Positions 12,506 through 27,328 of a stretch of 64,000 nt of DNA are shown here, piece after piece. Under the pieces are notes generated by a model, which was not told where the DNA came from, did no database searches, and was given only the letters and a program-made list of their open reading frames with translations. Origin of the DNA: Diphasiastrum complanatum (lineage: Eukaryota > Streptophyta > Lycopodiopsida > Lycopodiales > Lycopodiaceae); contig CM055102.1 of the NCBI GenBank assembly GCA_029204225.1, positions 18,546,732 to 18,610,731 on the forward strand, given 5' to 3'. Made by a program: the position numbers and the translations under genes. Each line of letters starts with the position of its first letter. Positions within the stretch are counted from its first letter, which is position 1.

Positions 12506-12868
12506 CTTCCTTGTGGGATGGCAGCGAAAGGTATGCAGGAGGAAGGAGGTATTTATCCTCTTTTATTGTCTTCTTTGCCATCTCTCTCTCTCTCTCTCTC
12601 TGTATATATATATATATATATTTTTCTTTCTATAAATCATTGCTCATGTGATCTCTGAAGCTGCTGTGAGGACGGATGCACATCTGTCATCACACCAATT
12701 GAGGATCTAGCATACAGTTTTCTCAGTCACACCAATTGAGATCTAGCATACAATTTTCTCAGAAAGTTTCTATTGCACCCATTGAAATACTTGGCGGCAT
12801 TTTGATTTTGTTTCTGTGATTTTGTTGCTTCATTGCAAGGTTGAATTTATCATCCCAGAGCCGGCGCA
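12421..12868 (+). promoter_or_regulatory. Putative PTA promoter / 5' UTR region
   Basis: Just upstream of the PTA start codon are a (GA)n tract (about 12,457-12,501), a (TC)n tract (about 12,581-12,601) and a (TA)n/TATATA tract (about 12,603-12,621) followed by pyrimidine-rich sequence. TC-rich patches and TATA sequences are common core-promoter signatures in plants, so transcription may start between about 12,630 and 12,700. That is inference. A near-duplicate 'cacaccaattgag(g)atctagcatacag/aattttctcag' occurs twice in the 12,690-12,765 leader. Confidence 0.4.
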
Positions 12869-13289
12869 ATGCTTAGGGCCAGTTTGAGCAGAAGCAGGCG
12901 CGGCATTGGCCGTACTTTCAAGGATGGAAATCGGAATACTCGCATTGTGTTGAATGGTTGTCAAAGCTTTGACGAAAGCATTTCAGTTAGAGAAGCTCAT
13001 ACTAGCGGATTGTATGTACATCATACAATTGCTGAAGAAGAGGGAAGGGATTTTGCCTCGGCTGCTGTCACTGTTGGCCTCATAAATGCTCTCACCAGAT
13101 CCAAATCTGGAGTCGGATTTTTTCGTCCCATAGAAAATACGGGAGTGCAAGTCTATCGTTCTCAGTTGATCAAAGACGTTTTTAAATTGAAGGAAGATGT
13201 TGGATTGATGCAAGGAGTGAGTCAAATCCGTGCTTTCGAATTGCTTACCCACGACAGGTTGGATGAGCTTCTGGAAGAAGTATATCAGG
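12869..13289 (+). CDS. PTA: PTA exon 1: presequence and start of N-terminal domain
   Basis: This exon has 140 codons plus one base. The ATG at 12,869 is the first in frame with the conserved domain and gives an Arg-rich, acid-poor N-terminus suited to organelle import. The domain begins at [25 protein letters not shown] and reaches VGFFRPIE, then [18 protein letters not shown]. The donor is CAGG|GTGAGA, phase 1. Confidence 0.92.
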
Positions 13290-16200
13290 GTGAGACAACA
13301 TAACTAACACCATCCTGGGGCTTATAACAGTATCAGGAGTGATGCTTTAAATGCATAATTTCACTTACACGTTTCCCCTTGAATCATCTACACCTGAATT
13401 GCCACATTGAACTCTTCACATTGCAAGGTCAGCTGGCTCCAATTTAATGCTGTCATCTAGAGATGAGCTGAGGAATTGAAATGACCATAACATATTCTCG
13501 ATATCCTTCGCTTTCCTCAAGATCCACTTAGCAGACACCATTGATATGAAGTACGATGCCAAATGAAATCTTTTTAAGAATCGTTTTTCTGCTATAAACT
13601 TCGGTGTGTTCTTTTCATCTGTGTAATATTATATTGTCAGTCACTTGAGTGCTCTTGAGGTGCGCGATTGCAATGTTTTTTTTCAGATCACGCAGGACCA
13701 GTTGGACCTAATCGACTAATTTGCTGGGTTAAAGCTTGAATCTTTTGTTGAAAGTTCAAAAAATGGCCTGTCCCTTCTGCCTATCCTCAAGTTTGTTAAG
13801 CACATGATCAAATCATGACAAGGAACTAAATCTTAACTTATCAACATGAATTTTAAAGCTTTCCCTTGCACATATCGGCCTTCATCCCTGGACCCTTGGT
13901 ATGCTTGTCTCAAGGTCCTTCAAGGAGGAAGATGAAAAAAAAAAAACAGTAACGTTTTCTTCCTCTTCTTTGTTTTGCGTGAGTGTGACACCATTCAGCA
14001 ACTTGAAAAAGTTAAGAAAAGAGCTTGACACTCTTGTCCACTAAAGAGCATGCATTTGTCTGATTGGGACCGCTATAAGCTTAGGTACCAGCTTGCTCTT
14101 GAACAGTTCATTCCTCTTGAGCTCAACAGTTATCTTGCAGATGGATCTCAAGATTTGAGCTAACTGGGTTTTCTTAATCACGTTGTTACTAATTTAGACA
14201 GGCTAATGAAGATTTTAATACGATACAGCTTCTCCATATTATGAGTCTATTCGCCTTCACCACTAAATCAATCATTTAGAGTTCTCATTGCTCATTGATC
14301 ATTGGAAAGCTCAAGGTGAAACAGAAGATCAGTACAAGAGCTGAACGAAAGTTAGTGGCAGAACTGACTTTGCTCAAAGTAAAATAATCTTATGGTAAGT
14401 GCCGTAAGTAACTTGATAAACCGTCATTGTTTTGAGATGATGCCATGTGCAAGCTAAGAACAGTATACTTCAGAAAATTAGTGAAATGGCCAGTAGCAAA
14501 GCTCCAAACCCTTAATTGAAGGTGATACCATTATTTTCATCCACCATAACGAGGCAGAGTCTTTTAGAACATGAGAAAGGAAAGAATTGCATTGCTTGCA
14601 GATTATTGACTAAGGTTGACAGAGAGAGTCAAACTCGCAAAGAGGAGAAGGTGTGTATATAGAGACCTTATTTAGAAAGCAATTACTTGAAAATTTGGTT
14701 CACTTGATATTTCTGATCTTGGATTTTAGCAGAACTGAGTGCACTGAAGCCATCTATTGACACCGCAGTTGAACCAAGTGCATCAGTAGTTACTACAAAT
14801 GCTCTCATTGCCATGTAGAGGCTATACTGATAGGCTATGGAGTTGACGTGCATGACTGTTCCTGGAATTTTGCCATTATAATGCTCTGTTCTCAGAGTTG
14901 TTGATTGTACTTCAAATATTCCATCACTTTTATATCTGAGCATTTTTGGTATTTTTATCGTGAGATCATTGTTTCTAAACTCCACTTGTAATATTTATTC
15001 CTTATGTTACATATTGATATACGTTGTAAAATTTAACATAGATAACATGTCAAAATGGCTGCTCAGAGCAAGAAGAAGCTACTTATGCATCTTTCAGCTC
15101 ATCTTTCAGTTCACCAACTAATTACTCTATCCTAAATGTGATAACAAATTTTGTGTCTCTCACAGACAAACAGTATCTTTTTGAAACCTATCTTGATGAT
15201 GCGGCAGTTTTTTAGGGCCTTTGCAAATATGTTGACATAACAGTTAAAGTTACAAAATTCCAGCTATTAGTCAAAGTATCAACCAAATATTTGAAGCTTG
15301 TTAATAAACACTTGGAGCACTTTTTTAATACTGAAATGCAAACTGAACATTGAAACCTTTTTCCCTTCTTCTCGGATGTTATTGTGGATATCTGTATGGC
15401 GAAAAGTGAAAGATGTTTCCAAGGGATGGTTGCATGCTATACTTTGATTGCCTATATAAGTGATTACCAAGGCTTGGAGGTTCAATCGTAGGCATGGTTT
15501 GATGTCTGAGTCATTATTCCTTAAGTTGAAAGCACTAGACCAAGCAAGTCTTGGTGACAAGGGCTTGAAGGATGGGAATGATTGATCGGACATCGTGCAA
15601 GAAGCACAAGGTTTTAAATGCGCGAGATTTGGGATGCATATGGAACAAGCACAGTTCAAACGACTTTGGAAATCCATGAAAAATGAATCTGTTTGCTTCT
15701 ATCTGAGTCACAGTTACCCAACGACACTGCTCCCAGAGAACTTGGCAACATGGTTGCCATCGTACTTGAATGTAGGGGAAGGTTTTTCATGCATGAGAAT
15801 GCTTGGGGGGAAATATTTCCCATATCTCCTAGCTGGGGTCTCAAAGATTATCTTTCATGTTTGAACTTTGAAGATTCTTGATGTAATTTCTTAATAACAA
15901 GACTTACCAGTTACAAATTTCTCCAATTTGGAGTTTGTCAAATGGATATTTTTTGTAATCTGAATTGTTTATGTCTCTAATTTCAGCGTTTGCTCTAAAG
16001 AATCAATATTAGAAAATTTTGATTTCCGCTTCTCCTTAAATAGGCTGTATCTTTTATGGCTCATGCCATGACGTCCTGTTCCACGTACTTCTCCCAACTC
16101 CTGGAGATTTTCCCATGTTGGGGGTCCAGATGTTCTTCCATTCCCAGTTAGCAACTATAATCCGAGTTCATGTAATATAGATGATATTGGACGTTGGCAA

Positions 16201-19200
16201 GTAAGAAAGTATTTGTTGCAAGTCTTTGATAGTATATTTTCTTATAAGGATCAAGCATTGCTTTTAAGAAAGTGCTATGTATATTATGAGGGCTTTTAAT
16301 GCAAGCAAAGCCTTTTGATAGATATTCGGGAAAAGATTTGATGCATGTTAGTTAAGAAATTGAAATAGAAAATCTTGCTTGTGTTTTGTTTTCAGTTTAG
16401 GGTCACATGAGGTATCTAGCATTTGTTACATTTTTACATTTGTTTGTAATCTGCTCGACAACAATTTCTTGCATCCTAGAAATCAAGAATTCCTTTAAAT
16501 TTTGCTTTGCTCATACTAACTTTCTTTCTTTTTTGCTGAAGTTTGTGAAGCGCGATAGTATCTTCTAGTGCTAAGATGTTGCATGATGACCAGGTTTCTA
16601 TACATTCTTTTAGTTAAATATTGACAAGGTACATTCAACATGAATCTGTTTTATTGTGGTTAATATAAAGTTGTATGCTTTTGTAGAGTGTCTTGTTAGG
16701 GCGGCCTGCTTGGAACTACTAAAATTCCTTGTATGTTATTTGTTCTAGCAGATTTTTTCTTTTGATATGGTAGGCTACCATGGGCTTTACATACTGATCA
16801 GTTTAGTCAGTTTAGTTAACTTCTGGATGATCACATATGCTGACAGCTTACAGCAGCTACAAAGCGAATCATGATCTCGTTGTTGTGGAGGGAACACATT
16901 TGAAGGGTGTAGGACATGACACCCTGTCACTAAATGCAAAAGTTGCATCGACATTAGGAGTGCCTGCTTTGCTGGTTACAGATGCTGGTTTAATCTTGAG
17001 AAAAGGGGTTGGAACTTTTTCAAACCTGAATGGAGGAGATTGGAAGAAGGATGTAGTGGACAATGCAAAATTGAGTGATGTTGGTTTCAAGCATGAAAAT
17101 GTTGATATAGTTGGTGCATTGGTGCATGGCATTCCAAACACTGATAATTATGAGTCTCTATTGGAGCTTTTCAAGGCTAGAAAACTTTCGCTCATGGGTG
17201 CTATTCCTCAAGATCATGTCTTACAGTCCGTTGAGGTAAGTTCCTCTAGTATTTGGTCAACGCTGCTTGTTGCTCTTTGCTCTATGATCACTATATAATA
17301 CTTGGTGAGACAATTCTTGACTTTTGTATAGACTTCCTGTTTATATACGTACATTTCTCTGAACTTCTGGATATGAATGGAGAGAGAGAGAGAGAGGGAG
17401 AGAGAGAGATTATATTAGATTACCTTCATTAACATAGAGACTAACATGGTCTATGGGGCCAAATAATCCAAAACAAATATCAATGTTTTTAAGATTCCAA
17501 TTACAACACAGGAGAAAACTATTCTAAGAGCAACTTCAACTACTCAGAGGAGTCCATTTGAATTATATGTCTAGCAAAAGCTCTAACAATTAAGACACCA
17601 AGCATGCTAGACTTTTTTTTTTGATTAAAAAACCAATTGTAGAGCAAGAGGACTTGTTGAAAAGTCCCTAAAAAATCTTTTTGAAGTGGTTGTAGACGGC
17701 TGCAATAAAAAATGTTATGGTGCTCTAGTCCCACTTCATTTTGTTGCAAATTAGGGGAGAGGGAGAGAGAGAGAAAGAAAGAAAGAAAGCTTTATTAATG
17801 TCTTTTCCATGCCAAAAGGCATATAATTAGTAAATGTACATGTCAAGTATGTGGTAACAGTGGGTGCATAGAAACGTCTTCGAAATAGTAACGAAGGAAA
17901 CAACGTATCTAAATACTATGAATTGAAATAAAAGAGATGAGAGATATAGGAGCATAAGTGCTACTAAATGTCAAAAATGAGGTATATCACTGTCATCATG
18001 TCTTGCTGTTGCTATAGAAGCATGTGATACGAGCTGCAACATGAGGTAACTCTAGTAGCTGCTGACGTCTTCTAGGAGGATGAGATGTGTGTCTCCTCAT
18101 AATAGGTCGAATAACTCGAGCTGCAACATGACTGTGAGTGGTGCGTTGCCTTTGATCTCGATGAATAGATACTTGTCATCATCAAGAACATCGCCAGACT
18201 CGGGGTCTCGTCACGGTCTTCTCCTAGAGAAGAAAGGGGTAATCTGAGCTTGAAAGCTGAGATGACTCTGCTGAGCTATCTGACATAGATCTCGTCATAG
18301 TAGGAACATCTCTCGTAATCTAATTGGCAATGGCAGGTCGATGAAGCCAATTCAACCATTGGTCAAATTTTATGGGGTATTTGTGAAATTCTGAGGTTTA
18401 ATGCAGATCCCAAATGGGTATCTCACCATTTACAAAATTGGAAACCCTTAAAACTATTTCTCACTTTCTTGAGCCCTTACTCTTGAGTAAATTCTCGAAT
18501 ACTAGACATCAGATTGACTTCATATGATTCCTGCCATGAAGTTATTTTTCTGAAGGACTGTTATTATCATGTGTATTACTACTTGTGTGAGTAAGTCTTT
18601 TTCTAGTAAATTCCAGGGTGATTGTGTTTCAATTTCTTAAACGCAGGTTATCTCTTTTGCATAGATGGATTTCTTAAACCCAGGTTATCTCTTATGCATA
18701 GATGGATGATAGTTAGTGTCACTCAGGTCGAAAATATTTGAGCACTCACAAGTCGGGTCCTTTTCAGTCTTTCAAACAAATGATTTTTATTGAAGTTCAA
18801 GGCCCAATGCCCCTTCATTTCTTCAGGGTCCCTTTAAAAGCTCGTCCAATGGCCACCCATTCATCTGACGGCCCACCTTGGATCTATCTTCTCCATCGAT
18901 CTCATGGGCCTACATCCAACAGTTTGAGTTGCTCCAACGTGCCGAAACTCACCCTTCCGACCGCTAGGCACTTCGGGCTGCTAGAGGACCTCTCCGGTTC
19001 ATCGCGCGAGGGTCAAGAGCTCTCTCTCTCTCTCTCACTTCTCTAATTTCAAGAGGGTTTTGGCAACTATGGCCGCCTTGCTTCAATCTCTTCTAGCTCT
19101 CACTGTGGTCCACGGCTGCTCATGGCTACTTGCAGGCAAGTTTGCTTCACTAGGGCGCTCTGTTTCAGATTCTTACTGTTGCAAAAACCATCCCCGATAT

Positions 19201-22200
19201 TGAAAGATCCGAGGTTTTAGGGTTTAGGGTACCCTAGCTTGGGGTTTTTCAGCTTTCTTGAGCAAATAACGACCTATCTCTGAGATCCTTCTTGCATATT
19301 TCCACTTCTCTGAGGTCACCCTATTGTAGGCTATCAGTTGGAGTTTACGACACGCCAAACAGTGCAATATTTTTATCAAAATTTTCAGATTTGCTCCAAA
19401 ATTTCTTGGTTTCTACAAACAAGCCCGATTCTACAATGTTTCACGTAGAATTTGCTCAAATTCACTGCTTTGTAGAGCTCTTCCCTTTCGAGAATCTATG
19501 CACAGCCCCAAGTGCCAAACTTGTCGTTCCAACGACGATTTTGCCAACAACTAAACTCGATTGCAGCCACTCACGGCTCTGATTCCAAGTTCACAATTCT
19601 GATCGACGAAATCACTCAACCACACAAATTTATCACAGGAACAGAAATGCTCTCCACCAACAAACTCCCACACCCAGCTGTATTAAATTACGTGCAACAA
19701 AGAAAGAGTACAATATATATAAACATTGGGGATCGATAAAGATTAGCCCAACTGTCTAGACGCTTGGAGAGAAAAAGAACCGTAAAAGATAAACGGTTAA
19801 GGACTTCAACAAGGAATTTACATTTAGGTTTCTTAGCATAAAGCTTATGCTTTCTAAGCAGTCGAAACACCTTTATGAGGTGTTTAAGATGCTCCTTCCT
19901 CGTTTTACTGTAGACGACTACAAACTTACCCAAGTATGGTCTAAGGACATTGTTCATCAAAGTCATAAAGGTAGCTGGAGCATTTGTGAGCCTAAATGAC
20001 ATCACCTTAAACTCATAATGACCGTGACGAGTCCTAAAAGCTGTTTTCGGGACATCTTCTGTTTTTATACGGACTTGATGATATCCCGATCTAAGGTCAA
20101 TTTTACTGAAAAACTTAGCCCCGTCGAGTTGATCAAACAACTCATCTGCCCGAGGCATTGGGTACTTATTCTTAATAGTGACCTTATTGAGGGCTCTGTA
20201 ATCTACGCAACGACGCCTAGACCCCTCTTTCTTTTTCACCAAAAGGACTGGTGATGCCCATGGTGAACTACTGGTCTGAATTTGGCCTTTCCCAAGATAA
20301 TATGTTAATTTTCTTCATCCTCTGTTTGGCTGACCCGATATGGAGGTGTAGAAACAGGTGTTGTACCTGGTACTAGGTTTATTACATGATCTACATCTTT
20401 GCCAGGTGGTAAACCATGCGTTAAATCTTCAAGAAAAACATCTTTAAATTTAGACAATAAAGTTTTTAATTTATTTACTTCCTATTGTAAAGAACTGGAA
20501 ATAGAAACTTCTGGAATAATCTGAAGGTCATATTAAAATACCTGATGGTCGCTATCCCCGATTAGCTGACGGAGCTCTGAACTGCAAACCATAGGACTGT
20601 TGGGAACATCATGCTCCCCTTGCAACTGGATCTCTCTGCCATTACGCTGAAAGTTGAGGGTGTTCTCCTGATAATTTCTGTGGAGGGAAGGTCCTAAGCT
20701 GAAAAGCCAATCAGTTAATTTCATCTTGATAACCTTGAATATCAAGATTTAAACTGCTTACCATAGTTTCCCAAATTTTCTTGTCTTCACCCTTAGCTAA
20801 TGAAACTATGTACCTATGCTAACTAGGTACCTCTGGAAGTTTGAGCTTCTTAACTAGGGTGTAGTTGATGAAATTATGGGTTGCCCCTCATCATCAACCA
20901 TGACTCTTACTGACTGGTTGCCAATTTTACCATGCATATGTACTAGGTCATGTGGCCCAAAGCTGAAGGGTCTCGCTAGCATTGCAAAAGTTAATTGGCA
21001 ACAATGTTCATGATCTTCATGAAACACTTTTATCTCGGAAGCTGCCGAGTCACTTGGGAAGCTTACAGTCTGAACAAGATGAACTTGTTTTTTATCTTTT
21101 TATCTTTTTATCTTTTTTAATGAATGGTCCCTTGGGACACTGTCTGACTGTGTGAGCTGGAAAAAAAAAACGAAAGCAGAATACTTAGCTCTGTCTTAGG
21201 ATTGTACTTCCAAAGAGAAAAGCAGGAAACCCCTCAAGTCTTTCCTCGGCCAAGCAATCTGTCTCCCCAATCTGCATGCAACAACTGAAGGTAATCTGGA
21301 AAGTGTAACATGATTCTTGAAGAAACCCTGGTTCCCTCCCTCGAAATTGATGAACTTTCTGGACTCCTATCTCAGAAACCCTCGCTGTGGGTCTGCTGTC
21401 CCCAAAAAATTATGATTTGAAGCCCAAAACCTGCTCTGAATTTTTGGATTTGTAGGGGGAAACTGCTCACTGATCTGTCTGCAGATGTGGGATCTCTGAT
21501 TGGTAGGATAATCCACCCCAAGGCTCTCTGGAAAGCAGCGATGGATATGCAAATTCTTATGTTCCTGACCAGCGCTAATTATGCCTTCAATTTGGCCCTC
21601 AAGATCTGCTCATAGAAGGAGGTTTTGATGCTGCCAGTACAGCGATGGATCTGCAGATGAATAACTCCTAGTCCAGCGCTGAACTTGCCTGTGATTGTAC
21701 CTTCAAAACTGCTTGCAATAGAAGGTTTCAATGCTGGAACTACAGCGATGGTCCTGCACTATGAATTTGATCTGAAATTCACTCAAACTGCCACTACTTA
21801 TACTGAAAGTACAGTGATGAAGTGCCAATCTACAGCGATGGACCTGCACTACCTCTCCGATCCAAAATCCGCTCAGACAGCCAATAATACCACTGGAATT
21901 ACAGCGATGGATAGCTGTCACTCCAACGATAATCTATCTCAATCTTTTCTGAATGTAAGATCATCTTTCCTACATTCTGATAGTTTTCTCTCTTGCTGAA
22001 ACTAAGCTCCCAAACCAGTGTTAGAGATCTAAACACCACAGTAGGGCAAACACTAACTGATCCTCCCAACCTTGCCTACTCCCTGATATGGAGTAAGTCC
22101 CTCCTAGCCCAGTGTGAGGACTGGTAGCATGCATATTGCCAAGTCTCGGCCACGTGGCACTGACGTGGCCGACTGCATGTCGGGACCCAACGTGGGTCCC

Positions 22201-22532
22201 TATCCTGCTGACAGGGTCCCTATGTTGTGTTAGGGCCGCCATGGCTATGGACCATGCCGGGGCACACTAACACTGTCTTGCCCTATTGGACGTGTACGCT
22301 GGACATGGCCCTGACTGTGGTATCTGACCTCCTGAGTTCCCTAGGGTTCGGCACTGGTTACAGGCTCGTAACATTTGACCTGAAGAGGGCCATCCCAGGT
22401 GCGCTGAATGTATGCCCGATATATGACGCAACAGTTATACTGGTGTGTGCCCTGTAGTAGCTCTAAAACTGATTCCAAGAGTGTCCAAAAAGTGAGAGGC
22501 CAGGGAATACCATGATAATGGGTAACTGTGTG

Positions 22533-22609
<77 letters not shown>

Positions 22610-24017
22610 AGAAGAAGAAGAAGAAGAAGAAGAAGAAGAAGCTTTATTAACGTCTTTTCCATGCCAAAAGGCGTATAAGACGAAACAAGTACATCAGATA
22701 AAGTGACGGAGCAATGCCGTCAAACAACATAGTTAAAAAACCAAACTAACTAAGAAGAGGATAATGTCCAGGATTATATGGTACGAAGACCATTTACAGA
22801 TTCAACTGGCATCTCTTCAGTGCTTTAACTCTCTCACTAACTCTGGTCAATCTCAGATATCTCATTAATAGCAACAGGTTTAATATCTACAAAACCATCC
22901 CTATAGATCAACCGCTTTCCATTCGTTAGAGCTTCCTGTTTTGCTTTTTTCCGTTTTTGAACCTGAATGAAAGTAAGGTCTTCATCCAAGTATATCGTGG
23001 TGCTCTTCCCTAGCACTTCATGACGACCAGTTGCAGATGCAAAGCGTATGACAAGAGTACTTGGATCTTTCTTAGGCCGCCATGCAGTATCCATATCCTT
23101 GTGGTGGTGTTGAAGACTCTCTTCAAGAAAATTTTTAGCTTCACCAACAACATCATGGGAGTTCGTAATACCTCTGACTCGGACATTAAGAGCTTTTGCT
23201 CTCGCAACCAGCTCTCAGTGAACGTAGCTGAGATAAATGAAGGTGGAGGTGGTAGAACAACACTATTAGGACCTTTCAGCACATCTTCCCAGGATCGGAC
23301 AGCGGTATGATGCTGTTCCACTTGATTTTCAAGCTGTTGGATCTTAGCTGAAGTAGTCGAATGAGAGGAAGTTTCGATTTTGATAGTTGTAACTTCTTTC
23401 TTGAGATCATCGATAGACGAATCTAGTTTCCGAAGATGAGATTGCACAACTTGGATCATGGCTTGAAGAGAAAGAAGTTTTTTTTGATGGTTGTTGAGAT
23501 ATTCATGGGAACGTAATTGATCTGCACGAATGACCGAGATCATAAAGGCTGGAGGCAGAAGTGATTCCTCTTCTGGGGTATTCGGGGTGAAAGGGTCGCT
23601 ATAATGGATTCACTATTAGCAAGAATAGGATCTAACGGAGAGATGGGGATTGCGACTGGAATAGAAGGTGAAGGTGAAGGTGAGGAGGATGCTGCAGCAA
23701 TGCTAGAAGCTAAAGATGGCTGAGGCGAAGCTGGAGGTGCAGAAGCCATTGAGGCTGAGGCGGTGGAGTCAAAAAAAGGATTGAGGAGCAGGGGCAGATG
23801 CCCCTCCCTTCCGATTCTTGGCCATGGTTCACACTGGCAATCAAGCAAACTAGGGCCAGGTCACGAGCAACAACATAGATCATCATAGCGATGGAGGAGG
23901 GCGCTCAGACCTGTAGATTTCCGTTTAGGTGTAGTTCCGTTCAGGTGTAGATCCGCGAGCAGCAGCAGATCACCATAGCGATGGGGGAGGGCACACCTGC
24001 GAGCAGCCTTGCACCAA

Positions 24018-24077
<60 letters not shown>

Positions 24078-25843
24078 AAGGAAGAAGAAAGCTTTATTAA
24101 TGTCTTTTCCATGCCAAAAGGCATATAAGACTAGTAAATGTACATGTCAAGTATGTGGTAACCATAGGAGCGTATGAAACGTCTCCAAAAGAGTAACAAA
24201 AGTAGCAAATCTAGAGCTAAAGCTATAAACTGAAATAGATGTGATGCTATAAGAAACATGTGGGAGCATGTATACTGCTAACAGTCATGAGTGAGGTATG
24301 ACGCTAGTCCTGTCCTGCTGGTGCTGATGCTATAGAAGGATGTAATACGGCCTGTGGCATGAAGGGCCACTGGTGGTCTCTGACGTCATCTGAGAGGATG
24401 AAGAGGTCTCCTCGTGATAGGTCAAGTAGCTCGTGCTGCAACATGGGTATGTGTGGGACGTTGTCTCTGGTCTCTGTGAGCTGCCTCTGCAAACTCTCTC
24501 TGGTCGGGGATACTAGTACTACATATCTGCATAAAGGAGAATAGCAATCAGAATGGTGCCAAGTCTACAGCCACCCCCGCCACACTGTGAGATGACTCGC
24601 TCTAACTCATCAATATACAATCCAAAGAGAACCGATGAAGGAGAGCACCCCTGTTTCACCCCAGTGGTGCTCCAAATGTGATCAGATAGGCCACTGCTAT
24701 GTCAGAAACATCCCAAGACCTTCTCATAAAGAGCCATCACTGCTAAAACAATATATGTGGAGAAACCAAGGTCACGCCCCAATGCATGTAATCTCCGAGC
24801 TTCCGCCTCTGAACTCACTGCAGACTGGAGTATGGTACCATAGAGCTTCGTGAGAACATGTCCGAGATGGTGACTGAGATAACTGAGGAGATGGGAGCGC
24901 TGGGTTTGGTGCCCTTTTTCAAAACTGATGCCCAGGAAAGGGCCTCTTCGTGTTGCTTCTCAATCTTGGTTTCTAGCTCCCGTAGCATGTTGGTGGTGGA
25001 TTCCGAAGCTGCGGCCTGTTTGATTCCGATGGATTGTTCGAGTGAGGCAACCTTGGACTGCAATAGCTTCTTCTCGTTGATCAAATAAGTAACCGTTCCT
25101 TTCAGCTGTGAAATTTCATGCCGCAAAAACTGGAAATTTGCCTTGAATTGATCAATCTGCCAAGATGAAAAAAGTTCAATTGATTTAGAAGGCGTATACG
25201 GAATATTGGCTGTAGACTGTGGTGCCGGGAAGGAGGAAGAGTGAGCAATGATCGGTGTGGGAAGAATAGGGTCGGAAGATGGAAGAGGAGCCGAATCAGA
25301 GGAGCAGCCATCATAGAGGGGGGTGGGAGTTGTAGCAGGAGAGGGAGATGGGTCATCGAGGGGGTGAGGTGAAGTGGCAGCGAGGGGGCGGGCTGGAATG
25401 ACTATGAGAGGAGGTGAGAGATTAACGAGGGGGGGTGAGGGATCAGCGAGGGGGTGAGGTGAGGGGGGGTTGGGGTGGCAGCGAGAGGGGGTGAGGAGGG
25501 TGGATGAGTGGAGGGGTCAGCGAGGAGGATGGGTGAGGGGGTGGCAGCTAGGAGATCGGGGAGGTCAGCGAGCCGGTGGGGATGGAGTAGCGAGGGGGGA
25601 AGGAGAAGGAGAAGGAGCAGCGAGGGGGGAAGGGGAAGGGGCAGCGAGGGGGGAAGGAGAAGGAGCAGCGAGGGGGGGAGGTGAATGGTGAGCGAGGGAG
25701 GTGAGTGAGGAGGTGGCTGGGGACCGTGAGGATCTACGAGCAGGGACGCAAGGAGGAGGAGGGGCCATGGTGGAGGGCAGACCAGGGCAGGGCAAGGGCA
25801 GGGTCTAGGATAGGGCAGCCATCGCTGGAGGAGCAGCCATCGC

Positions 25844-25921
<78 letters not shown>

Positions 25922-27328
25922 TTGATTAACGTCTTTTCCATGCCAAAAGGCGTATAAGATGAGCAAGTACATCAGATAAAGTGGAACCAAGACGGAGCAA
26001 TGCCGTCAAACAACATAACTAAACGAAAACTAACTAAGAAGAGGATAAGGTCCAGGATTATATGGTACGTAGACCATTTACAGATTCAACTGGCATCTCT
26101 TCTGTGCTCTAACTCTCTCAGTAACTCTGAACAGTAATAGCAGCAAGTTTAATATCTACAAAACGAATGATACCATCCCTGTAGATCAACCGCTTTCCAT
26201 TCGTTAGAGCCTCCTATTTTGCTTTTTTCCGTTCTTGAACCTGAATGAAAGTAAGGTCTTCATCCAGGTATATCGTGATGCCCCGCAGTGTAGATCTCTT
26301 CCTTAGCGCTTCATGACGACCAGTGGCAGATGCAAAGCGTATTACAAGAGTACTTGGATCTTTCTTAGGCCGCCATGCAGTATCCATATCTTTGTGGTGG
26401 TGTTGAAGACTCTCTTCAAGAAACTTTTTAGCTTCACCAACAGCATCATGGAAGTTCGTAATACCTCTGACTCGGACATTAAGAGCCTTTTGCTCTCGCA
26501 AACGGCTCTCGGTGAACGTAGCTGAGATAAAAGAAGGTGGAGGTGGTAGAACAGCAGTGTTAGGACCTTTAAGCACATCTGCCCAAGATCGGACAGCGGT
26601 ATGATGCTGTTCCACTTGACTTTCAAGCTGTTGGATCTTAGCTGAAGTAGTCGAATGAGAGGAGGCTTCTATTTTGACAGCTGCAACTTCTTTCTTGAGA
26701 GATTGAACAGCTTGGATCATAGCTTCAAGAGAAAGAAGTTTTTTCCGATGGTCGTTGAGATATTCATAGGAACGTTACTGATCTGCCCGAATGACGGAGA
26801 TCATAAAGGCTGGAGGCAGACGTGATTCTTCTTCTGGAGTATTTGGGGTCAAAGGATCGGCTATGATGGATTCACTATTACCAAGAATAGGATATGATGG
26901 AGATATAGGGATTGCAACTGGAATAGAAGGTGAAGGTGAAGGAGCTGGTTGAGGCGTAGCAGGTGTAGGCTGAGGCATAGCAGGTGCAGTTTCCCCCCCT
27001 TTTCTATTTTTTGCCATTGCTTACCTCTGTTCACTGGGAACAGTCCGCTGAAATTCCGTTGTAGCAATGATGGGCAGCCGGCGTGGCAGATGGAAGGTGG
27101 AGTATAGGTGATGCTGGAGCGCTGGTCAATGATGCAGGTGCATGGGCGTTAGGTAGATCCACGAGCACTGGTCAGAGATGCAGTTGCATCGTTAGGCAGA
27201 TCCACGAGTGCTGGTCAGTGATGTAGGTTGGGTGTGAGGTACTTAGGTTCAGGCGCGATGGTCAGGTGCATGGCCAGGCAACTAGCCGTGTAGCGCACCA
27301 TCTCCAGCATGCGATGGATCAGCGCATC

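Noticed and set aside
15279-15864. Frames of 132 and 89 codons in PTA intron 1
   Set aside because: Overlap on opposite strands with no recognisable domain or splice context. Likely chance.
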